Source: Theodoxus fluviatilis (taxonomy: Eukaryota; Mollusca; Gastropoda; Cycloneritida; Neritidae). Taken from it: a stretch of 20,000 nucleotides of DNA. The first letter of the stretch is position 1. The number at the start of each line of letters is the position of its first letter. The notes beneath the pieces are model-generated. The model made no database searches. It was not told where the DNA came from and saw only the letters and a program-made list of their open reading frames with translations. Of this stretch, positions 10,701 through 15,920 are shown in pieces. The position numbers and the translations under genes are program-made. The stretch covers positions 117,501 through 137,500 of the forward strand of contig JAWQFJ010028785.1 of assembly GCA_034096865.1 (NCBI GenBank), given 5' to 3'.

Positions 10701-13700
10701 GCGTGCGCAATTGAAATCGCGCAACAACGTGTCTACCTCGATCGGTAACTTCTAAATTCGCGCATGGACTCTCCTCAACATGTGCCCGATGAGGTATCTA
10801 AATCAGATGCTTTTTATCTCTATTTCAACTAATAAAGTCGTTGACTTGATGATCGACAAAACGAATCGCTACGCTGGTCAAGTGAGGGTGAAGAAAGGAA
10901 GCGATGCGGGAATTTATTCTCGAGTGAGTCAGTGGCAGCCTGTCACTCGACACGTTTTTTTATTTGTGTTGTCTCAGTTTATTTTAAAATCATATTGTAT
11001 TGCATGGACATAAATTTCAGTGTGTCTATCAGAGAGAGCATTCAATTTTCCATCTTTCCTCCAAAAAGTTTGCCTCTATAGCAAATAATAAAATAATTGT
11101 ATATTTTTAAACAGAAGAGGGGTCTCGGTTTTGGGGCACGTCCAGAAAATAACAGGCTGCAGGGAGTAAAATCCGTGAAAAATTAATGGCGTCCAGAGGG
11201 TTAACCCTTACCCTGCTGCTCACAGCATTGCTGCAAGGTCGTGACTGGGCCAAACCTGCTAGTCAAGACACATGCTGTGAGTGATGATGGGGGAAGGTGT
11301 TAAATTCAGGATTAACATTTTCTTTACCCTTTTCTGATGGGTAACGGAATGACGTAAATTTGTTCTTTGTTGAATTGTGAGTACTTCTGGTATAGGTTCT
11401 GTGATATTTTGTTGGACAGTTAAAAGGGCATGTGCACAAGAAAATGGTAGGTATCTCCTCCTTCAGATGGAGCCTTTTTTGACTCACATGCGAAGCAAAA
11501 GTGAGTCTGTACTCACCCGTTTCGTCCGTCCGGGCGTCCGGGCGTCCGAAAACTTTAACGTTGGATTTTTCTTGGAGACTATTAAGTCTATCAATACCAA
11601 ATGTGGCATGATGGTGTATGATGACAAGGCCTCAAAAAACATACATAGTGACTTGTCCTTGCTTCAAGGTCAAGGTCGCAGGGGCCATAAATGTTGTCTA
11701 AAAAACAGCCATATTTCACATTTTCTCAATTTTCTCTGGTTTTTGAGATTGGATACCTGACCTATACATGGTATATAGGGCAAAGTAAGCCCTATCTTTT
11801 GATACCAGTTTGGTTGACCTTGCATCAAGGTCAAGGTCACAGAAGCTCTTCAAAGTTGGATTGTATACATATTTTGAAGTGACCTTGACCCTGCACTATG
11901 GAAGATAACTGTTTCAAACTTAATAATTATGTGGGACACATGTTATACTTTCATCATGAGACACATTTGGTCACATATCATCAAGGTCACTTTGACCCTT
12001 ATGAAATGTGACCAAAATGGGGTAGTGAACCACTAAAAGTGACCATATCTCATGGTAGAAAGTGCCAATAAGCACCATTGTGCTTCCTATGTCTTGAATT
12101 AACAGCTTTGTGTTGCATGACCTTGGATGACCTTGACCTTGGGTCAAGGTCACATGTATTTTGGTAGGAAAAATGTGTAAAGCATTTCTTAGTGTATGAT
12201 GTCATTGGTAGGTTTAGTTGTTTGACCTTGACCTTGAAGGTCACCTGAAGGTCATGGTCATATAAAGGTCAAGCATGTGAGTCGTATGGGCTTTGCCCTT
12301 CTTGTTTAAAAAGTAGCAGAGGCAGACACAGTCCCAATCATGATGCCAGGGCAAGGGTTAAAAGGGGAAGAGCAGGGTGAGACCCAGGTAGTAACATTAT
12401 GTTTCTTGATAAAATCACTTCCCCTACCTTTAGCGTAAAAGAATTTCCTTGGATATGATTTTTTAAAATTGCATATTTGTATAGCTTCAGAGAATACGAT
12501 CTTAGAATGTACTATCATGAGGGCATTGTAGTATTTGTATCAGTAGTCTTGCACTCTTTGTGAATTTTTTTGAAATTTTTTTTTTTGGGGGGTGTTTAGA
12601 CAACAAAATAAGCAGAGTTGTTGTGGTCTCTTAGCAGAAATGTGCATGTACTTCCAACTTTGTTAGGACATGATATACCTTTGAGGCGTGTAATGACTCA
12701 GCTCTTCTGATGCACTGAGAATCTCCCCAATAGCATCATCCTGAAGTATTTTTGCTCTCTTAGTGTTAGAGCATGCTATGGCCTGCTGTACTCATATTCT
12801 GTGAATATGAACTTTCTTCCTCCTGCATTCATGCCTCAATCCAGGGAGTCCCTCCACTCTTTCAGGGGACGGTCACCATGAACGCCTGCGAGATGAAGAC
12901 GACGAGTTGCTACAGTTTGCCATCCAGCAGAGCCTGGTGGAAGCTGGCACAGAGAACGACCAGGTGGGTAGTCTCCCCTCATTGACCTGTCAGGAGATCT
13001 GCTTGAATAGATTGGCGTAAAGTGAGGTGTCATTGTGGAACACAACATCCTTCATAAAGTGGTACCCATACCCAGCTCATTGAAACATTACTGCACTGGG
13101 GGGAATTTATTTTGGGTCTTCTTCATTCAATATTTCAATCACATCTGATTATATCGAGATGCAAATGCTCTGAGAAGGTTGGTATTCTGTGATGTGTAAC
13201 AGAGGCTTGTGATTGGGGAAAGGTAAGGGAAAGGAAAGAGGGACATTTTCGTAGTAGATGATATCATGCGGATTGGGAGTGATGTAATTTTCTTGCAAGA
13301 TATAAAGAGTTGCATAGAAGCAAGGTCTTGCGAGGCATATGCCTGTGTCAATAAGTGTCAACATTTGATTGCCCTTATATCTACTTTCATCTTGTTGACA
13401 CATGTGTTGACACCGGCCTATTCCTTGCAAGATTTTGGCTATCATCAGGTCTATGAATTGCACCCCTTGATGCATTGTTATTGAGCTTTTCTCTTTGTAG
13501 AAAAAAAGTGAACATTTGGAAGCAAACATGAGGAAGTGCAGCAATAGGTCAGTCATGTTCATGTGATTGTAAGTTGTGCTATATTCCTTCACAGGTCACT
13601 TTCTGGGAAGCTTTGAACAGAAGTCGGCCACCTTTGCCAGTAAGGGATGAAGAGGATAGACAGTTACAAAGGTGAGGAAGTATTGCCAGCTTTGTCTTTC

Positions 13701-15260
13701 GTTGTGGCCCATTCATTGACTGGATGGATTTTGAAGACGTTGAAACCTGTTTAAATTCTATGAAGTTTCTTGGGGGAAGAAATATTGAGCAACTTCTGAA
13801 CTGTGTTGGCATCCATTATTTCCTGGACACTTGCAAATCTTAATGGAACAAGATCTCATTTCTTACCTGTGTCTGTGTGAGTCAACATGGATAGAGAGCT
13901 GTTTTTTGTATAAATAAATGCTAAAGAAAAGGAAATGGTTTAAGCTGCTCTGAAGACAATATGCCAAAAAATGGAGAGAGGCAGGGGCTAACTTGATAGT
14001 GAGCACAAGTAGAAAAGCTGCATGTTTTCAGTGCAGCAATGGCAATCCCTGCATCAGCCCTTTTAGATGGACCTTTATGTGAGGTGTAGCTCACAAGTAG
14101 AAATGAGAAGACATAACCTGCTGAACTTGAATCTTGACTGTTTCCCTTGTACATTTCTTTTGCTCCTAATTGACCAGTATGTTGGCAAGTTCAGACCTGC
14201 CAAGTGCTACGCTTTAGGCGTAGCATGCTACGCTTTCGACATGCTTGCTACGCTGCTACGCTCGTCCGTAAAAACTACGCTTTTCCCGCGTGCTTTAACT
14301 TTTGACCGTGATGGAGAATCCCCCCCCCCCCGCTTTCACGCCGCCGGTTCAGCTTATTGCGCCGCTTTCACAGCCGTATCTCTTCCCCCCTCCCCCCCCG
14401 CTTTCATGCCGCCGGTTCAGCTTATCGCGCCGCCTTCACAGCCTCATCTCTTACCCCCCCCCCCCCGCTTTCACGCCGCCGGTTCAGCTTATCGCGCCGC
14501 CTTCTCTCCCCCCCCCCCCCCCCCAACCTCCGCTATGCCTATTTCTTCAATGCTACTCCAAATAGCTCTGGATGCTACTCTTTGGCATGATGGTGGGTTG
14601 GCAGGTCTGCAAGTTGGATTTGTCTGCACTAGATAATGGTGCGACGCTTTCTCCTGTATGTCCCATAGAAAGCTGTAGAAGTATGCATGTCCCTAGTCTC
14701 TTGTATCTGACATGAACTGATGGGTCTCAAGTGTTATGACTGCAGCAATTGACGCTTCATTTCCTGGACTTGTGGCTGAAGAAGCAGTCATGTTGCTCTT
14801 GCAGAAGATATGTAATGTCCTGTCATGCCTACATCAGAATAAAACCCTGCAACAGATAGAAGTTTCTGGACCTCAAATGGGGACTGATCCTTTGACCTCC
14901 AAATTAACAAGCAATCGCTCCGAAGACTGAACTACTGAGGTGAAACAAAGAACGTATGAAATATTTTGTTTGTAACACTCCCAGGTGAAAGCCCATGTGT
15001 TATGCATCTTTCTGCCCATCCTCTACTTCAGGGCCATTGAGGCCAGCCTCCTGGCCAGCCGCAACCCCTCCAGCTGCACCGAAGAGAACTCTGGCCAGCC
15101 ACCACCACTCCAGACCACCCGACCTGCTTCCAATGAAGAGGAACAGCTGCGTCTGGCCTTGGAGATCTCCCAGAAGCAGCAGCAGGAGGAGGAGGCAATG
15201 CGGCGCCAAGAGGAGGAAGAGCTGGAGAAGATCCTGCAGCTGTCTTTGACAGAGAAGTGA
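944..15260 (+). CDS. ANKRD13: ANKRD13-family protein (ankyrin repeat domain 13, UIM-bearing), 3' part of the gene, 11 exons
   Basis: Exons 944-989, 1468-1521, 3001-3090, 3928-4111, 5020-5086, 6716-6880, 8099-8378, 9618-9782, 12866-12963, 13595-13671 and 15032-15260 join in consistent phase with GT-AG introns into 484 residues and a TGA. Residues 1 to about 330 match the conserved ANKRD13 region annotated as a GPCR-chaperone domain ([20 protein letters not shown]-like [34 protein letters not shown]). The tail carries four ubiquitin-interacting motifs: about 360-374, 403-416, 444-458 and 469-482. The first three have the A-x-x-x-S core; the fourth has Ile in place of Ala. A Q/E-rich helical stretch lies at 456-477. 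Family knowledge: UIM-bearing ANKRD13 proteins bind Lys63-linked ubiquitin on activated receptors such as EGFR and regulate endocytosis. The WEAL segment and tail look more like ANKRD13B/D than 13A; ANKRD13C lacks UIMs. The N-terminal ankyrin repeats are outside the window. Confidence 0.95.
1137..1200 (+). repeat. Tandem duplication, 32 bp x 2
   Basis: TCTGCATGATCCAGTTACTG at 1137 is repeated at 1169 with two substitutions over 32 bases. It is in the intron between exons 944-989 and 1468-1521; nothing else is seen in that intron. Confidence 0.9.
1468..1521 (+). CDS. ANKRD13: ANKRD13 exon b
   Basis: A 54-base exon between acceptor tgcag (ends 1467) and donor GTAAGC (1522). With the carried G it encodes V then [17 protein letters not shown], which matches the family motif around RxCPxDxxRxWKSG. 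It is phase 1 on both sides. Confidence 0.93.
1522..2033 (+). other. Intron, AT-rich, no feature seen
   Basis: AT-rich intron sequence between the donor at 1522 and the start of the acceptor-containing array. Short open frames here look random. Confidence 0.7.
2034..3000 (+). repeat. Acceptor-containing minisatellite, 69/74-bp unit, 13 copies before the real exon
   Basis: Copies of tgtgcag|gctccaatgtga-type sequence begin (first exon-like base) at 2071, 2140, 2209, 2278, 2352, 2426, 2500, 2569, 2642, 2716, 2790, 2859 and 2932, and the real exon is at 3001. Spacings are 69 or 73/74; the longer units carry an extra GTGTT. Each unit contains a T/G-rich tract, the AG acceptor and the first 12 bases of the exon. 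The 2859 copy has AC instead of AG. The 2642-2790 copies and 2569 have GCTTCAAT. Confidence 0.95.
3001..3090 (+). CDS. ANKRD13: ANKRD13 exon c
   Basis: Acceptor tgtgcag ends at 3000; donor GTCAGT starts at 3091. It encodes [21 protein letters not shown] and then SRSYVFKGS, the family's D-x-TLLGF-x-NM-x-W block. The acceptor and the first 12 exon bases are repeated 13 times upstream (2071-3000), so the true start was chosen as the only copy that continues into the conserved coding sequence. Confidence 0.95.
3125..3470. repeat. Degenerate inverted repeat (foldback) preceding the 116-bp repeats
   Basis: The reverse complement of about 3160-3240 (GAAATGCGCCTTTGGTCCCA... AAGGATTGCTTCTGAGAAAC) matches 3380-3460 (GAAATGTGCCTCTGGTCCTG... 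AGGATTGCGTCAGGGAAAAC). The arms are diverged and gapped. It looks like a decayed MITE, one arm of which later expanded as the 116-bp tandem unit. Confidence 0.5.
3392..3684 (+). repeat. Tandem repeat, 116-bp unit, 2.5 copies
   Basis: Units begin at CTCTGGTCCTGTGAGAGGA at 3392, 3508 and 3624; the third stops after about 60 bases. The copies are almost identical. They lie in the intron between exons 3001-3090 and 3928-4111. The unit shows no convincing match to either flanking splice junction. Confidence 0.92.
3928..4111 (+). CDS. ANKRD13: ANKRD13 exon d
   Basis: Acceptor ctggcag ends at 3927; donor GTAGTG starts at 4112. It encodes [19 protein letters not shown], then a variable stretch, [20 protein letters not shown], with the last Arg codon split. 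RLTSPV/I and the following D-x-x-x-IAFER are family hallmarks. Confidence 0.94.
4138..4575 (+). repeat. Minisatellite, 57-bp unit, 8 copies
   Basis: The core GTGCAGATGAGAGTGCTATA recurs eight times from about 4141 to 4560, at 57-bp spacing except for one unit with a short insertion (4410-4420). It starts about 30 bases after the donor at 4112. Because 57 is divisible by three, open frames run through it on both strands; these are not genes. Most units contain CACGTG. The last copy ends GAAAGGTGATT, resembling the exon end and donor GAAAGGTAGTG. Confidence 0.93.
4576..5019 (+). other. Intron remainder with two degenerate junction-like segments
   Basis: No gene is seen. Around 4638-4662 (gaaagattgctataggaaag) and 4697-4717 (CAACTTTGAAAGGTCGTG) there are further sequences resembling the exon end AAGATTGCCTTTGAAAGGTA at 4098-4115. 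They may be decayed copies of the same unit. Weak evidence. Confidence 0.4.
5020..5086 (+). CDS. ANKRD13: ANKRD13 exon e
   Basis: Acceptor ctgtttcag ends at 5019; donor GTGATG starts at 5087. It completes Arg and encodes [20 protein letters not shown] then CK. This corresponds to the family segment TSGFWVWRTDKAE-x-V-x-GYEAK. It ends in phase 0. Confidence 0.93.
5147..6258. mobile_element. Non-autonomous piggyBac-like element 1 (TTAA target duplication)
   Basis: TTAA at 5143-5146 and 6259-6262 flanks 16-base terminal inverted repeats that match at 15 of 16 positions: CTCATTGCTTACGCAG at 5147-5162, and CTGCGTAAGCAATGGG at 6243-6258. A CCC-type end with a TTAA duplication is the piggyBac signature. 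The right end has a second, diverged copy of its subterminal CGCAACACGT...TTGCGCT block, at about 6180 and 6227. The 1112-bp length is too short for a full transposase. It holds a decayed acidic fragment on the minus strand. Confidence 0.85.
5627..5997 (-). pseudogene. Decayed N-terminal fragment of a piggyBac-type transposase
   Basis: On the minus strand an ATG at 5997 begins a short basic peptide that stops. A shifted frame then reads an acidic segment ([35 protein letters not shown]). After another stop and shift comes [17 protein letters not shown] with a DSDAEDAE motif, and a TAG at 5629-5627. Acidic Asp/Glu/Ser-rich N termini are typical of piggyBac transposases. The catalytic domain is absent. 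The family assignment rests mainly on the element ends. Confidence 0.55.
6357..6625 (+). mobile_element. tRNA-derived SINE
   Basis: The head is tRNA-like, with a pol III A box TGGCTAAGCGA at 6376-6386 and a B box GTGTTCGAAGC at 6429-6439, about 43 bases apart, as in tRNA genes. A body follows containing CTTGGGCAAGGGGCTTCATC, a block seen in many invertebrate SINEs. The 3' end is an A-rich GATGAT simple-repeat tail (about 6575-6628). It lies in the intron before exon 6716-6880. Boundaries are approximate. Confidence 0.72.
6716..6880 (+). CDS. ANKRD13: ANKRD13 exon f
   Basis: Acceptor cttgcag ends at 6715; donor GTCAGT starts at 6881. Its 55 codons begin [19 protein letters not shown], the family's VNVITK-x-RTEHL block, followed by an ETFLG segment. 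The last 13 bases and the donor resemble the degenerate ~30-bp repeats farther into the intron. Confidence 0.94.
6869..7275 (+). repeat. Degenerate minisatellite, ~30-bp unit, clearest at 7057-7275
   Basis: About eight units start near 7057, 7088, 7118, 7148, 7179, 7209, 7237 and 7267. Their approximate consensus is TCATCCATTGGGGTCAGTAG followed by GGTCACTGTC. The exon end and donor at 6869-6900 (CATCCAATGGG|GTCAGTGGGG then ACTGCTGTC) fit the same consensus, as does 6901-6930 (CCAGTGG...GGTCAG). The middle (about 6935-7050) is not clearly repetitive. Confidence 0.65.
7750..7794 (+). repeat. (GT)n microsatellite
   Basis: About 22 GT dinucleotides with one TT interruption, in the intron before exon 8099-8378. 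Confidence 0.97.
8099..8378 (+). CDS. ANKRD13: ANKRD13 exon g (most conserved exon)
   Basis: Acceptor cttccag ends at 8098; donor GTGAGC starts at 8379. At 280 bases it is the largest exon. It encodes the [49 protein letters not shown] and GFPIKI segments, which line up with human ANKRD13 paralogues. Reading past the donor gives a TAG at 8414-8416, so intron retention truncates the protein. Confidence 0.97.
8379..9420 (+). repeat. Donor-containing minisatellite, 42/48-bp unit, about 23 copies
   Basis: The array begins exactly at the donor of exon 8099-8378. Units read GAGCTTCAGTATTGCTTGGT then ACAGAAATCTCTGTAGGTAG. The 48-bp form carries an extra six bases (AAAGAC or GAGAC type). Where one unit meets the next the sequence is TAGGTGAGC, TAGGTAAGC or TAGATGAGC, so only part of the units keep a GT donor. 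Both lengths are multiples of three, which produces a 295-codon repetitive frame on the minus strand (8386-9273) that is not a gene. Confidence 0.96.
9618..9782 (+). CDS. ANKRD13: ANKRD13 exon h
   Basis: Acceptor ctttcag ends at 9617; donor GTGAGG starts at 9783. It encodes [19 protein letters not shown], the end of the conserved domain, then a variable linker finishing [11 protein letters not shown], comparable with FEIPESY in vertebrates. It ends in phase 1. Confidence 0.95.
10390..10610 (+). pseudogene. piggyBac-type transposase 5' fragment, left arm
   Basis: An ATG at 10390 starts [12 protein letters not shown], then a TAA at 10426-10428. The same frame continues [19 protein letters not shown] and [17 protein letters not shown] acidic blocks near the start are characteristic of piggyBac transposases. 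The frame ends at a TAA in the opposite arm. No catalytic region remains. Confidence 0.65.
10544..10690 (-). pseudogene. piggyBac-type transposase 5' fragment, inverted right arm
   Basis: The minus-strand frame from ATG at 10690 reads [20 protein letters not shown] and continues [15 protein letters not shown] for 48 codons to a TAG. It is the same protein start as the left arm, but without the internal stop. The inverted arms are about 10304-10500 and 10580-10766. Confidence 0.65.
11477..12307 (+). mobile_element. Interspersed repeat rich in TCAAGGTCA motifs, copy 2 (apparently full length)
   Basis: This is the second copy of the repeat at 1-792, in the same orientation, in the intron between exons 9618-9782 and 12866-12963. 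The left end reads GACTCACATGCGAAGC, followed by GTGAGTC, a local hairpin. The right end has catgtgagtcgtatggg. The two ends thus share an inverted GACTCACATG, so it may be a MITE of about 830 bases with weak terminal inverted repeats. No target-site duplication is obvious. The AAGGTCA clusters occupy the same places as in copy 1. Confidence 0.72.
12308..12865 (+). other. Intron, no feature seen
   Basis: This is the remainder of the intron after the AGGTCA-rich repeat, with a poly-T run followed by G's near 12571-12592. Nothing else can be supported. Confidence 0.65.
12866..12963 (+). CDS. ANKRD13: ANKRD13 exon i, first UIM
   Basis: Acceptor ctttcag ends at 12865; donor GTGGGT starts at 12964. 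In the phase set by the previous exon it reads GDGHHERLR then [19 protein letters not shown] and TENDQ. The A-I-Q-Q-S core with an acidic N-cap is a canonical ubiquitin-interacting motif. The ATG-initiated reading in another frame here is a shadow. Confidence 0.94.
12964..13594 (+). other. Intron, no feature seen
   Basis: Unique-looking intron sequence. The 147-codon minus-strand frame at 13149-13592 has no recognisable composition or motif and overlaps the acceptor region. Confidence 0.65.
13595..13671 (+). CDS. ANKRD13: ANKRD13 exon j
   Basis: Acceptor cttcacag ends at 13594; donor GTGAGG starts at 13672. It encodes [20 protein letters not shown] then DRQLQ and the first two bases of Arg. 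The V-T-x-WEAL segment is typical of the ANKRD13B/D tail. The start of the second UIM is on this exon. Confidence 0.92.
13672..14185 (+). other. Intron, no feature seen
   Basis: Unique-looking AT-rich intron sequence up to the six-base duplication that flanks the 418-bp MITE. Confidence 0.65.
14192..14609. mobile_element. MITE, 418 bp, with perfect 12-bp terminal inverted repeats
   Basis: CAGACCTGCCAA at 14192-14203 is the exact inverse of TTGGCAGGTCTG at 14598-14609. The element is flanked by a six-base direct repeat CAAGTT (14186-14191 and 14610-14615). Inside are several GCTACGCT motifs (about 14207-14280) and a three-unit C-rich minisatellite. There is no transposase. The superfamily is uncertain: the CAG...CTG ends hint at hAT, but hAT duplications are usually 8 bp. 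Confidence 0.75.
14320..14525 (+). repeat. C-rich minisatellite, unit about 67-68 bp, three copies separated by poly-C
   Basis: The block CGCTTTCACGCCGCCGGTTC recurs at 14331, 14399 and 14466. Each copy is preceded by a run of 9 or more C's, and another poly-C run follows at about 14507-14524. The complementary strand therefore has four spaced G-runs. It lies entirely inside the 418-bp MITE. The long proline-rich open frames here are an artefact of the poly-C. Confidence 0.85.
14616..15031 (+). other. Intron, no feature seen
   Basis: Intron between the MITE and the terminal exon. Short open frames such as 14736-14930 show no supporting evidence. Confidence 0.6.
15032..15260 (+). CDS. ANKRD13: ANKRD13 terminal coding exon, UIMs 2-4 and stop
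   Basis: Acceptor ctacttcag ends at 15031. It completes Arg and reads AIEASLLAS (rest of UIM 2), a Pro/Ser/Thr linker, [12 protein letters not shown] (UIM 3), a Q/E-rich helix, and [15 protein letters not shown] (UIM 4), then TGA at 15258-15260. The C-terminal LQLSLT-E/D-K/H ending matches vertebrate paralogues almost exactly, so the C terminus is complete. Confidence 0.96.
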
Positions 15261-15920
15261 GATGGTGGCTCCGCACCAGCTTCCATGAGAAGCCCTGGTC
15301 GTGTCTGTCTAGGCCTGCCTGCCTGAAGCAGCAGCACTGTGTGGAGTGGTGGAGAAGGGCCTGGCCTGCCTGTATGCTGTCGCACACCCTGACTGTTGTG
15401 CCACTGGAGATGGGGGGGCTTTTGTTAGAGATGCACATGCTTTGTGGCCCGAATTTTCTGTGGCTAGGCAGCAGCACTTGCAGGATTCTAGAGAACTCAT
15501 GTCTAGCTTCCGGTCTCTGTGCTTCTACTCTTTGTGCAGGACTTGTCTGTCTGTTTTGCCCTAAGAAATCCCTCCTCCTCACAACATTGGGCGTTGATGA
15601 GAGACGACAGACCTGCATCTGCAGCTGCACTTTTTCCTGTTTGTTTTTTCAATATCAGATGGCTTGTGTGTTGAAAGGGCTTCAGCCATGATGATAAGCT
15701 TCTGCCTGAACTAACCGAAGTAAGCATTTGAAAGATTGTGAAGGTGTGATTGTTGTAGGCTGATTATGGCTTGTGTTGTGGTCTGGGTTGAATTTTTTTC
15801 ATTTCCCCCCCCCCCCCCTCATTTTTGATGAAGTGTTTTTATTATTAGGTTGGAATAAGTGCTGTCACATGAGATTGCACATGTCATGAGACAGAAATAA
15901 AGCAGAAACTTATCAACTTT
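15261..15920 (+). other. Probable 3' UTR of ANKRD13
   Basis: Non-coding sequence follows the stop codon and leads to the AATAAA at 15896. It contains a poly-C run near 15806-15819. Open frames here, such as 15257-15691, overlap the stop region and show no recognisable protein character. The UTR end is inferred from the signal only; a longer UTR is possible. Confidence 0.6.
15896..15901 (+). terminator. Polyadenylation signal AATAAA, candidate for ANKRD13
   Basis: This is the first AATAAA after the ANKRD13 stop, about 640 bases downstream. A cleavage site would be expected some 10-30 bases later. Another AATAAA on this strand occurs at 19099-19104. Confidence 0.6.

Larger units (their letters stand above)
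10304..10766. repeat. Large inverted repeat (about 190-bp arms, about 80-bp spacer) inside piggyBac-like element 2
   Basis: Left arm 10304-10500 matches the reverse complement of 10580-10766 over nearly its whole length, with scattered substitutions. Markers of the match are CATGCGCGAATTTAGA, GATCGAGGTAGACACG, TGCGCACGCTGG and GGAAGAAGAATTCCATGG. A transcript through this intron could fold into a long hairpin. Confidence 0.85.
10098..11200. mobile_element. Non-autonomous piggyBac-like element 2 (TTAA target duplication)
   Basis: TTAA at 10094-10097 and 11201-11204 flanks imperfect inverted ends: CCCTATGAGCGCC at 10098-10110, and GGCGTCCAGAGGG at 11188-11200 (10 of 13 matching). The left end carries a duplicated GCCGTCGGCGGT block (10109 and 10153). 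At 1103 bp it is nearly the size of element 1 but has different ends. Inside, the 5' end of a transposase gene is present twice as inverted arms. Confidence 0.82.

Noticed and set aside
14067..14636. 189-codon proline-rich frame
   Set aside because: It spans the MITE and is driven by poly-C runs read as proline; it has no conserved features.
15028..15630. Minus-strand frames (120-200 codons) opposite the terminal exon
   Set aside because: They are shadows of the conserved UIM-coding exon and its 3' UTR.
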